DNA of 64,000 bases, from positions 68,200 to 132,199 of the forward strand of contig DASSKK010000008.1 in NCBI GenBank assembly GCA_035690495.1, written 5' to 3'. Numbering within the stretch: the first letter of the stretch is position 1; every line of letters begins with the position of its first letter. The position numbers were made by a program, and so were the translations under genes. Positions 19,324-26,510 of the stretch are shown here, in pieces. A model generated the notes under the pieces. It had not been told where the DNA came from, did no database searches, and saw only the letters and a program-made list of their open reading frames with translations. Origin of the DNA: DASSKK01 sp035690495. Lineage in GTDB: Bacteria > Actinomycetota > Actinomycetes > Propionibacteriales > Nocardioidaceae.

Positions 19324-19333
19324 GGGGTAGAAT
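19313..19333 (+). promoter_or_regulatory. vapBC operator (perfect inverted repeat) with embedded -10 box
   Basis: TTCTACC (19313-19319), 6 bp, GGTAGAA (19326-19332) is a perfect palindrome. Its right arm overlaps the -10 box TAGAAT at 19328. The GTG of the antitoxin follows exactly 7 nt later, so the transcript is probably leaderless and a VapB/VapBC complex bound here would block the promoter. The stop codon of the upstream gene lies in the spacer. Confidence 0.72.
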
Positions 19334-19340
19334 CGCCGGT

Positions 19341-19583
19341 GTGCCCGCCCTGAACATCAAGGATCCGGAGGTCCACCGGATGGCGCACGAGCTCGCCGAG
19401 CGTCGGCACACCAGCGCGACCGGCGCCGTCCGCGAGGCGCTGCGGGAGGCCCTCGAGCGGGAGCGTGCCGACAGGTCCGGGCTCGCTGAGCGCCTGATGG
19501 AGATCGGCAGAATGTCCGCGGCCAGGCCCGGACCATTCTTGACCGATGACGACCTGTACGACGAGCGGGGCTTGCCCAAGTGA
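19341..19583 (+). CDS. vapB: VapB-type antitoxin
   Basis: An 80-residue antitoxin. Residues 1-45 match the ribbon-helix-helix type found in many mycobacterial VapB/Rv0623-like proteins: PALNIKDPEVHRMAHELAER, then TSATGAVREALREALERER. The C-terminal part (residues 50-80) is the toxin-binding tail, with RMSAARPGPFLTDDDLYDER and an aromatic/acidic end. The start is GTG 19341, 7 nt after the -10 box. It overlaps the toxin gene by 4 bases (GTGA), the usual coupled arrangement that makes antitoxin first. It should repress its own operon at the palindrome just upstream. Confidence 0.85.
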   Translation: MPALNIKDPEVHRMAHELAERRHTSATGAVREALREALERERADRSGLAERLMEIGRMSAARPGPFLTDDDLYDERGLPK

Positions 19584-19969
19584 TCGTCGACTCCTCGGCC
19601 CTGGTGGCCATTTTGCGCCAGGAGCCTGACGCGCAGCAGTTCAGCGATGTCCTGCACTCGGCGCCGGCCGCGGCGATCTCGGCGGCGACCGTTGTGGAGA
19701 TCTCGGTGGTGGCCGGGCCCACACGCCATGGCGACTTGGATGATCTGCTGACCGAGGCACACATGCAGGTGGTCGCCTTCGATCGCGAACACGCCCTTGC
19801 CGCGCGGGAGGCTTACGCCCGGTTCGGGAAGGGCTCGGGCTCGCAGGCACGGCTGAACTTCGGCGACTGCCTCTCCTACGCGCTTGCCAAGGTCACCGGC
19901 CGGCCGCTGCTGTTCAAGGGCGACGACTTCACTCACACCGACGTCACCGCGGCGTACCTTCCCCGCTGA
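19580..19969 (+). CDS. vapC: VapC-type PIN-domain toxin
   Basis: A 129-residue PIN ribonuclease. The four acidic active-site positions are visible: D4 in MIVDSSALVAIL, E in ATVVEISVV near residue 41, D in FGDCLSYALAK near residue 95, and D in FKGDDFTHTD near residue 112. This is the common VapC family that cleaves tRNA or rRNA when released from its antitoxin. Starts at GTG 19580 within the end of vapB. It lies between an unknown gene and glmS; the pair is intact, with no frameshift. Confidence 0.92.
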   Translation: MIVDSSALVAILRQEPDAQQFSDVLHSAPAAAISAATVVEISVVAGPTRHGDLDDLLTEAHMQVVAFDREHALAAREAYARFGKGSGSQARLNFGDCLSYALAKVTGRPLLFKGDDFTHTDVTAAYLPR

Positions 19970-19979
19970 GCCGCACCGG

Positions 19980-19985
19980 TAGGAT
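19980..19985 (+). promoter_or_regulatory. -10 box of glmS (leaderless)
   Basis: TAGGAT is followed by 7 nt and the ATG of glmS at 19993. There is no room for a ribosome-binding site or for a glmS-type ribozyme leader. Confidence 0.55.
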
Positions 19986-19992
19986 TCCGGCC

Positions 19993-21837
19993 ATGTGCGG
20001 CATCATCGGGTACGTCGGGCCCCAGCAGGCCGAGGGCGTCGTCGTCGACGGACTGCGCCGCATGGAGTACCGCGGCTACGACTCGGCCGGTGTGGCCCTG
20101 GTCCACGACGGACGCATCGTGTTCGAGAAGCGCGCCGGCAAGCTGGCCAACCTGGACAAGGCTCTCGCGGACCGGCCGCTCCCCGAGGCGACCACCGGGA
20201 TCGGGCACACGCGGTGGGCCACCCACGGCGCCCCCAACGACACCAATGCGCACCCGCACCTCGGGCCCGCCGGTCGTGTCGCGCTGGTCCACAACGGGAT
20301 CATCGAGAACTTCGCGTCGCTGCGCTCCGAGCTCGAGGCCACCGGGCACGACCTGGTCTCCGAGACCGACACCGAGGTAGCCGCGCACCTGCTCGAGAAG
20401 GCGCTGTCCGACGGGGCCGATCTCAGCGCCGCCATGCAGCAGGTGTGCGCCCGGCTCGAAGGCGCGTTCACGCTGGTCGCCGTCGACGCGGCGGACCCCG
20501 CGCGGGTGGTGGCGGCACGACGCAGCTCGCCGCTCGTGGTCGGCATCGGCGAGGGCGAGAACTTCGTCGCCTCCGACGTCGCCGCGTTCATCGAGCACAC
20601 CCGCGACGCGCTCGAGCTGGACCAGGACCAGGTGGTCACGATCACCGCTGACGACGTACTCGTCACCGACTTCGCCGGCAACCCTGCCGAGGCCCGGCCC
20701 TACCACGTGGACTGGGACCTGTCTGCGGCCGAGAAGGGCGGCTTCGACTGGTTCATGCGCAAGGAGATCTTCGAGCAGCCGCGGGCGATCGCGGACTCGA
20801 TGCTCGGCCGGCACGACCGGACGGGTGCGCTCGCTCTCGACGAGATCCGGATCAGCGAGGACGAGCTGCGCAGCGTGGACAAGGTCGTGGTGATCGCGTG
20901 CGGCACGTCGTTCTACGCCGGCCTGGTGGCCAAGTACGCCATCGAGCACTGGACCCGGGTCCCGTGCGAGGTCGAGCTGTCCCACGAGTTCCGCTACCGG
21001 GACCCGATCCTGACCCGCGACACGCTCGTGGTGGCGATCAGCCAGTCCGGCGAGACCGCCGACACCCTGCAGGCGATCCGGCACGCCCGCGAGCAGCGCG
21101 CCAAGGTGCTGGCGATCTGCAACACCAACGGCTCGACCATCCCGCGCGAGTCCGACGCGGTGATCTACACCCATGCCGGTCCCGAGATCGGGGTCGCCTC
21201 CACCAAGGGGTTCATGACCCAGCTGGTGGCCTGCTACCTGCTCGGGCTCTACCTCGCCCAGGTGCGCGGGACCAGATACGGCGACGAGATCGCCGCGACG
21301 CTGCGAGAGCTGGAGCAGATGCCCGCGCACGTGCAGCGGATGCTCGACGCCGCCGACACCGTGCACGCCCTCGCCGGTGAGCTGCGCGACGTCGGGTCCG
21401 TGCTGTTCCTCGGTCGGCACGCCGGGTTCCCGATCGCGCTGGAAGGTGCGCTGAAGCTCAAGGAGCTCGCCTACATCCACGCAGAGGGATTCGCCGCGGG
21501 CGAGCTCAAGCACGGACCGATCGCGCTCGTCGAGGACGGCGTGCCGGTGTTCTGCGTCGTCCCGCCTGTCGGGCGCGACTTCCTGCACGACAAGATGGTC
21601 TCCGGCATCCAGGAGGTCCGCGCCCGCGGCGCCCGCACGATCGTGCTGGCCGAGGACGGCGACACCGACGCCAAGGAGTACGCCGACACGTTCATCTCGC
21701 TGCCCCACGTGCCGGTGCTGCTGCAGCCGATGGTGGCGGTGGTCCCTCTCCAGCTGTTCGCCTGCGAGCTGGCCACCCTGCAGGGCCACGACGTGGACCA
21801 GCCGCGCAACCTCGCCAAGTCCGTCACCGTGGAGTAG
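19993..21837 (+). CDS. glmS: glutamine-fructose-6-phosphate aminotransferase
   Basis: A 614-residue enzyme making glucosamine-6-phosphate from fructose-6-phosphate and glutamine, the entry to amino-sugar and cell-wall synthesis. The class II glutamine amidotransferase domain starts at MCGIIGYVG with the nucleophile Cys2, then RWATHGAPNDTNAHPH and HNGIIEN. Two SIS sugar-isomerase domains follow (ACGTSFYAGLVAKY, SQSGETADTLQAIR; LGRHAGFPIALEGALKLKEL), ending in the usual DQPRNLAKSVTVE. The start codon must precede Cys2, so ATG 19993 is certain. acpS begins 9 bases after its stop. Confidence 0.97.
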   Translation: MCGIIGYVGPQQAEGVVVDGLRRMEYRGYDSAGVALVHDGRIVFEKRAGKLANLDKALADRPLPEATTGIGHTRWATHGAPNDTNAHPHLGPAGRVALVHNGIIENFASLRSELEATGHDLVSETDTEVAAHLLEKALSDGADLSAAMQQVCARLEGAFTLVAVDAADPARVVAARRSSPLVVGIGEGENFVASDVAAFIEHTRDALELDQDQVVTITADDVLVTDFAGNPAEARPYHVDWDLSAAEKGGFDWFMRKEIFEQPRAIADSMLGRHDRTGALALDEIRISEDELRSVDKVVVIACGTSFYAGLVAKYAIEHWTRVPCEVELSHEFRYRDPILTRDTLVVAISQSGETADTLQAIRHAREQRAKVLAICNTNGSTIPRESDAVIYTHAGPEIGVASTKGFMTQLVACYLLGLYLAQVRGTRYGDEIAATLRELEQMPAHVQRMLDAADTVHALAGELRDVGSVLFLGRHAGFPIALEGALKLKELAYIHAEGFAAGELKHGPIALVEDGVPVFCVVPPVGRDFLHDKMVSGIQEVRARGARTIVLAEDGDTDAKEYADTFISLPHVPVLLQPMVAVVPLQLFACELATLQGHDVDQPRNLAKSVTVE

Positions 21838-21846
21838 GAGGCCACC

Positions 21847-22200
21847 GTGGCGGTGATCGGGGTCGGCATCGACGTCGTCGATGTCGACCGGTTCGGCCGC
21901 ACGCTGGCCCGCACCCCCGCCCTGGCCGAGCGGCTGTTCACCGCGGCCGAGCAGCAGCGTTCGCTGGCCTCGCTGGCGGCCCGGTTCGCCGCCAAGGAGG
22001 CGCTCGCGAAGGCGCTGACCGCGCCGACCGGGCTCGGGTGGCTGGACGCCGAGGTGGTCACGGAGCCGTCCGGCAACCCGGTCTTGGAGATGCGCGGCTC
22101 GGTGCTGGCACGCGCGAACGATCTCGGTGTCCGCACCGTGCACGTCTCGCTGTCCCACGACGCCGGCGTCGCCTCCGCCGTGGTCGTCCTCGAAGCCTGA
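21847..22200 (+). CDS. acpS: holo-[acyl-carrier-protein] synthase
   Basis: A 117-residue AcpS that transfers 4'-phosphopantetheine from CoA to acyl-carrier protein. Family motifs are VGIDVVDVDRF at the N-terminus (magnesium-binding Asp), the FAAKEALAKAL helix (Glu and Lys) and HVSLSHDAGVASAVVVLE at the end. Length is normal. The start is GTG 21847 after AGGAGG, only 9 bases from glmS. Its stop codon is immediately followed by one arm of a 17-bp palindrome that separates it from nnrD. Confidence 0.95.
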   Translation: MAVIGVGIDVVDVDRFGRTLARTPALAERLFTAAEQQRSLASLAARFAAKEALAKALTAPTGLGWLDAEVVTEPSGNPVLEMRGSVLARANDLGVRTVHVSLSHDAGVASAVVVLEA

Positions 22201-22264
22201 AACCCCGATTCGTCCGCGGTCTTGCGTCCGTTCCAGGCGGGGCCATTGCGGACGAATCGGGGTT
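22201..22264. repeat. dispersed palindrome, copy 1 (acpS-nnrD gap)
   Basis: AACCCCGATTCGTCCGC (22201-22217) and its exact complement GCGGACGAATCGGGGTT (22248-22264) flank 30 bp. The element begins at the base after the acpS stop codon and ends 2 bases before the nnrD -10 box. Two further copies lie at 44356 and 57803. It may act as a terminator, a -35-overlapping operator, or both. Confidence 0.8.
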
Positions 22265-22266
22265 AC

Positions 22267-22272
22267 TAGAGT
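22267..22272 (+). promoter_or_regulatory. -10 box of nnrD (leaderless)
   Basis: TAGAGT, then 6 nt, then ATG 22279. The right arm of the palindrome covers where the -35 region would lie. Confidence 0.45.
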
Positions 22273-22278
22273 TGGGGG

Positions 22279-23688
22279 ATGCGGCACGCGCACACCGTCG
22301 AGCAGGTCCGCTCCGCCGAGCAGGCGTTGACGGCGAGGCTGCCCGACGGCGCGCTGATGCAGCGGGCGGCCGCGGGGCTCGCCAGTGCCCTACTCGACCT
22401 CCTCGGCCACGGGTACGGCGCGCGGGTGCTGCTGCTGGTCGGGTCCGGCGACAACGGCGGTGACGCCCTGCACGCCGGCGCGGTGCTGGCCCGCCGCGGG
22501 CTCGACGTACGCGCGCTGCTGCTGAACCCGGACAGGGCGCACCGGGGTGGCCTTGCCGCGTTCAGAGCCGCGGGCGGCCGGACCGTTGTCGACGTGGCGG
22601 CCGCCGGACCTGTCGACGTCGCGGTGGACGCGATCGTCGGGATCGGCGGGCGAGCCGGGCTGCGGCCGGATGCCGCCGCCGCAGTCGACGTGCTCACCGG
22701 GGTGCCGATGGTGGCCGTGGACGTGCCCTCCGGAGTCGACGTGGACACCGGCCGACTCGACGGCCCGCACGTCCGCGCAGACGTGACCGTGACGTTCGGC
22801 ACGCACAAGGTCGCCCACCTGGTCGACCCGGCCGCCGAGGCCTGCGGGGTGGTGCACCTGGTCGACATCGGGTTGGACCTGCCCGACGCCCCGGTGAGCG
22901 CGCTGCAAGCCGGCGACGTGGCCGGAATGCTGCCGGTCCCCGACCCCGGCGGCCACAAGTACACCCGCGGCGTCGTCGGCGTGCGCGCCGGCTCCGAGGA
23001 GTACGCCGGGGCCGCGGTGCTGTGCGTCTCCGGTGCCGCGAGCGGCCTGGTCGGCATGGTCCGCTACGACGCGCCGGGCGAGTCGACGGGAAGCGCGGTG
23101 CGGACAGCCCACCCGGAGGTCGTCCTCGGGTCCGGGCGGGTGCAGGCCTGGGTGGTCGGCTCCGGCGGCGGATCCGACGCCGGCAAGGCGCTGCAGGCGT
23201 CCCTGGACGACCGGGTGCCGGTCGTGGTGGACGCCGACGGGCTCACCTACGTGACCGGACCGCTCGACGTACCCGCGCTGCTGACCCCGCACGCCGGCGA
23301 GCTGGCCCGGATGCTCGGCGTGTCCCGCGAGCAGGTGGAGGCCGACCAGCTCGGCTCCGCACGGGCGGCCGCCGATAAGTTCAGTGCGGTCGTCCTTCTC
23401 AAGGGCCGGCACACCCTCATCGTCGCCCCTGGCGGCCGGGCGCGCGTGAACACCTCGGGGACCGCATGGCTGGGCACCGCCGGGTCCGGGGACGTGCTGT
23501 CCGGCCTGTGCGGAGCGCTGCTCGCGGCCGGGATGGACCCGTTCGACGCGGGATCGGTCGGCGCCTGGCTGCACGGGGCTTCGGCCACCCGTGCCGGGGG
23601 CGGCGGGCCGGTCACCGCCGGTCAGGTGGCTGCCGCGATCGCACCGGTGTGCCGCGACCTGCTGACGTCCGGAGCGCGCCAGGCCTGA
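22279..23688 (+). CDS. nnrD: bifunctional NAD(P)H-hydrate epimerase/dehydratase
   Basis: A 469-residue repair enzyme for hydrated NAD(P)H. The N-terminal YjeF-type epimerase domain (residues 1-210) has LLLVGSGDNGGDALHAG and VAVDVPSGVDVDTG. The C-terminal ADP-dependent dehydratase domain (residues 220-469) has HKYTRGVVGV, LTPHAGELARML, VVLLKGRHTLIV and the GTAWLGTAGSGDVLSGLCGA nucleotide loop. Both domains look intact. The gene lies between acpS and alr, as in many actinobacteria. The ATG at 22279 follows a run of G and a TAGAGT box. Confidence 0.94.
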   Translation: MRHAHTVEQVRSAEQALTARLPDGALMQRAAAGLASALLDLLGHGYGARVLLLVGSGDNGGDALHAGAVLARRGLDVRALLLNPDRAHRGGLAAFRAAGGRTVVDVAAAGPVDVAVDAIVGIGGRAGLRPDAAAAVDVLTGVPMVAVDVPSGVDVDTGRLDGPHVRADVTVTFGTHKVAHLVDPAAEACGVVHLVDIGLDLPDAPVSALQAGDVAGMLPVPDPGGHKYTRGVVGVRAGSEEYAGAAVLCVSGAASGLVGMVRYDAPGESTGSAVRTAHPEVVLGSGRVQAWVVGSGGGSDAGKALQASLDDRVPVVVDADGLTYVTGPLDVPALLTPHAGELARMLGVSREQVEADQLGSARAAADKFSAVVLLKGRHTLIVAPGGRARVNTSGTAWLGTAGSGDVLSGLCGALLAAGMDPFDAGSVGAWLHGASATRAGGGGPVTAGQVAAAIAPVCRDLLTSGARQA

Positions 23689-23703
23689 GAGGATGGCCGG
23701 GCC

Positions 23704-24882
23704 ATGAACCCGCACGCCGAGCTGGTCGTCGACCTGGACGCGATACGCGAGAACGTGGCGACCCTGCGGACCCGGGTCGCGCCGGCACGGATGATGAGCG
23801 TCGTCAAGGCCGACGGATACGGCCACGGGCTGGCGCCGGTCGCGCGGGCGGCGCGAGCAGGAGGCGCCGAGTGGCTCGGCGTTGCGTTCGCCGAGGAGGC
23901 GATGGCGCTGCGGGACGCCGGTGACACCGGCCGGATCCTGAGCTGGCTGGCGGTGCCCGAGGAGGACTACACGCGCCCGATCGCCGCCGACGTGGACGTG
24001 ACCGCCTCCAGCGTCGAGCAGCTGGCCGAGATCGGCGCCGCGGCCCGCTCTCTCGGCGCGACCGCCCGCGTGCAGCTCAAGGTCGACACGGGGCTGTCCC
24101 GCAACGGGTGCAGCCCGGCGTTGTGGCCCGCGTTCGTCGACTCCGCAGCCAGGGCGGAGGGCGAGGGGTCGATCCGGGTCACAGGGGTCTGGTCGCATCT
24201 CGCCTGCGCGGACGAGCCGGGCCATCCGGCCAACGACGCGCAGGAGCAGGCGTTTCGCGACGCGCTGAAGCTCGTCGACGAGCACGGGCTGAGCCCCGAG
24301 GTGCGGCATCTGGCGAACTCGGCAGGCGCGCTGCTGCGTCCTTCCGCGCGCTTCGACCTGGTGCGCTGCGGCATCGCGACCTACGGTCTCTCCCCTGCCC
24401 CGGCGATCACCGGCTCGGCCGAGCTCGGACTGGTGCCGGCGATGACCGCGCAGTCGCGGCTCGCCCTGGTCAAGCGCATCCCGGCCGGGTCCGGCGTGTC
24501 CTACGGGCACACCTGGGTCGCCGGGAAGGACACGACGGTCGCGCTGGTCCCGGTCGGGTACGGCGACGGCGTGATCCGGCTCGCGTCCTCGCGGGCGCAC
24601 GTGCTGCTGGCCGGGCGCCGGCGACCGATCGTCGGGCGGGTGTGCATGGACCAGTTCGTGGTCGACCTCGGCGACGACGACGCGGCACCCGGTGATGTCG
24701 CCGTCCTCTTCGGGTCCGGTGCGCGCGGCGAGCCCACGGCTCAGGACTGGGCCGAGGCGTGCGAGACCATCAGCTACGAGATCGTCACCAGGATCGGGGG
24801 GCGGATGCGGCGCGAGTACTCCGACGATCCCGCGGCTCGGGGCCGGCTTTCCCGCGGCTCGGCACCGGAGGGGGAGGCGTGA
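23704..24882 (+). CDS. alr: alanine racemase
   Basis: A 392-residue PLP enzyme that makes D-alanine for peptidoglycan. The PLP-lysine is in MSVVKADGYGHGL near residue 36. The C-terminal domain carries the catalytic tyrosine in SGVSYGHTWVAGK, with VPVGYGDGVIR and GRVCMDQFVVDLGD as further family motifs. The length is normal. Starts at ATG 23704, 15 bases after nnrD. The end overlaps the next gene by 4 bases (GTGA). The C-terminal 20 residues (DDPAARGRLSRGSAPEG) are a variable tail. Confidence 0.96.
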   Translation: MNPHAELVVDLDAIRENVATLRTRVAPARMMSVVKADGYGHGLAPVARAARAGGAEWLGVAFAEEAMALRDAGDTGRILSWLAVPEEDYTRPIAADVDVTASSVEQLAEIGAAARSLGATARVQLKVDTGLSRNGCSPALWPAFVDSAARAEGEGSIRVTGVWSHLACADEPGHPANDAQEQAFRDALKLVDEHGLSPEVRHLANSAGALLRPSARFDLVRCGIATYGLSPAPAITGSAELGLVPAMTAQSRLALVKRIPAGSGVSYGHTWVAGKDTTVALVPVGYGDGVIRLASSRAHVLLAGRRRPIVGRVCMDQFVVDLGDDDAAPGDVAVLFGSGARGEPTAQDWAEACETISYEIVTRIGGRMRREYSDDPAARGRLSRGSAPEGEA

Positions 24883-25955
24883 GGTCGGCGTCGGCTGCTC
24901 GCGTCGCGGGCGCGGGCGTGGGGGCTCTGGTGGGGATCGGGGCTGCGGCGGTGGTCGCCGAGCGGCGGCTGGCCAAGGCGCGGAGCGCACGCAAGGCGGG
25001 CGTCGCGGGCGCCGAACGCCTGGGCGGCCTGCACTGCGACCCGGTGACCGTGACCGCCGAGGACGGCGTACGCCTGCACGCAGAGATCGATCAGCCGAGC
25101 CCCCAGGACGCGGCCGCGGACCCGGCCCGGGCGACGGTGGTCTTCGTGCACGGCTACACCCTGAACCTGGACTGCTGGCACTTCCAGCGCAGGCACTTGC
25201 GCCAAGTGCACCGCCGCCGCCGCGCGGTGTTCTACGACCAGCGCTCGCACGGCCGCTCTGAGCGGTCCTCGCCGGCACATGCGACCGTCGACCAACTCGG
25301 GAGGGACCTGCTCTCCGTCATGGACGCGCTGGCTCCGGACGAGCCCGTCGTGCTGGTCGGCCACTCGATGGGCGGCATGGCGATCATCGCGCTGGCCGAG
25401 CAGCACCCGGAGCTGTTCGGATCCAGGGTGGTCGGCGCCGCCCTGATCTCCACCACCGCAGGCGGCCTGCACACCTCGCGAGCGCTCTCGCGGCTGATTC
25501 CCGACCGGGTAGGCGCCCTGGTCGCGCCTCGCCTGGTGGCCGGCCTGGCGCGGGTCCCCGAGCTCGTCGACACGGTGCGCCGGCGGGGATCGAACATCGG
25601 GTTCCTGGTCGCCGACAGGTTCGCGTTCGGCGACGACGTGCCCGCGTCGTACGTCGAGTTCGTCGACGAGATGATCGCCGCGACGCCCTTCGAGGTTCTC
25701 GCCGAGTTCTATCCGCAGTTCGACGCGCTCGACAAGTTCGCGGTGCTGGAGACGTTCGCGAAGGTGCCCACCACGATCGTCACCGGCACCGGGGACAGGC
25801 TCACCTCGGTCGGGCACAGCCGCAAGATGGCCTCCCGGATCGACGGCGCGCGGCTGGTCGAGTGCGAGGGCGCCGGGCACATGGTGATCCTCGAGTGCAG
25901 CGACCGCGTCAACGCAGCCCTCGACGAGCTCTGTCGGCGGGCGGACCGGCGATGA
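24879..25955 (+). CDS. alpha/beta hydrolase with N-terminal membrane anchor
   Basis: A 358-residue hydrolase. Residues 8-32 form a hydrophobic segment (VAGAGVGALVGIGAAAVVAE), a probable membrane anchor. Then comes an alpha/beta-hydrolase fold: oxyanion motif VFVHGYTLN, nucleophile elbow VGHSMGGMA (Ser), late Asp in VTGTGDRLTS and catalytic His in EGAGHMVILE. Such a gene between alr and tsaE is a common actinobacterial arrangement; substrate is not known. Starts at GTG 24879 inside the alr stop and overlaps tsaE by 4 bases (ATGA), so alr, hydrolase and tsaE are coupled. Confidence 0.88.
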   Translation: MRSASAARVAGAGVGALVGIGAAAVVAERRLAKARSARKAGVAGAERLGGLHCDPVTVTAEDGVRLHAEIDQPSPQDAAADPARATVVFVHGYTLNLDCWHFQRRHLRQVHRRRRAVFYDQRSHGRSERSSPAHATVDQLGRDLLSVMDALAPDEPVVLVGHSMGGMAIIALAEQHPELFGSRVVGAALISTTAGGLHTSRALSRLIPDRVGALVAPRLVAGLARVPELVDTVRRRGSNIGFLVADRFAFGDDVPASYVEFVDEMIAATPFEVLAEFYPQFDALDKFAVLETFAKVPTTIVTGTGDRLTSVGHSRKMASRIDGARLVECEGAGHMVILECSDRVNAALDELCRRADRR

Positions 25956-26476
25956 GCCACGACCCGGACGCACCCGAGCAGGCCGCGTCGGTGTGCCTCG
26001 ACGCCGCGACCGCGGACGACACCCGCCGGCTCGGCAAGCGCCTGGCCGTGGTGCTCCGTGCGGGCGACCTGGTCGTGCTGTCCGGCGACCTCGGAGCCGG
26101 CAAGACCACGTTCACGCAGGGACTCGGCGAGGGCCTCGGCGTGCGCGGGCCGGTCACCTCGCCGACGTTCGTGATCTCCCGGGTGCACCCTTCGCTCGGC
26201 GCCGGCCCGCCGCTGGTGCACGTCGACGCCTACCGGATCGGAGGGGTCGCCGAGCTCGACGACCTGGATCTGGACGCCTCCCTGGACGAGGCGGTCACCG
26301 TCGTGGAATGGGGCGCGGGCGTCGCCGAGGGTCTCGCCGCCGACCGGCTGGAGGTGCGGATCTCCCGAGCTGGCGGGGACCGGCCGACCGACGAGTCCCG
26401 CACGCTGCGGTTCACAGCCGTCGGGTCCCGCTGGGCGGACGTCGACCTGACGGTGCCGGTGAACAGGGGCGAATGA
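25952..26476 (+). CDS. tsaE: tRNA threonylcarbamoyladenosine ATPase TsaE
   Basis: A 174-residue P-loop ATPase, partner of TsaB and TsaD in making t6A at position 37 of ANN-decoding tRNAs. The Walker A motif is GDLGAGKTTFTQGL near residue 45, followed by VTSPTFVIS (switch), HVDAYRI and VVEWGAG, all typical. The tail of about 20 residues is variable. It starts at ATG 25952, overlapping the hydrolase stop. tsaB normally follows at once; here it is 13.7 kb away, beyond the regulator and ten-gene operon, so tsaE is now at the end of its transcription unit, facing a convergent gene. Confidence 0.94.
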   Translation: MSHDPDAPEQAASVCLDAATADDTRRLGKRLAVVLRAGDLVVLSGDLGAGKTTFTQGLGEGLGVRGPVTSPTFVISRVHPSLGAGPPLVHVDAYRIGGVAELDDLDLDASLDEAVTVVEWGAGVAEGLAADRLEVRISRAGGDRPTDESRTLRFTAVGSRWADVDLTVPVNRGE

Positions 26477-26510
26477 CGCTCTCGCGGACTCTGCGGTTGC
26501 TGCGTCGGCG

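Noticed and set aside
19960..19993. A glmS ribozyme leader
   Set aside because: Only about 23 bases separate vapC from glmS, and a -10 box sits 7 nt before the ATG.
19933..22293. A 786-codon minus-strand frame across glmS and acpS
   Set aside because: Antisense shadow of two well-conserved genes; no recognisable domain.
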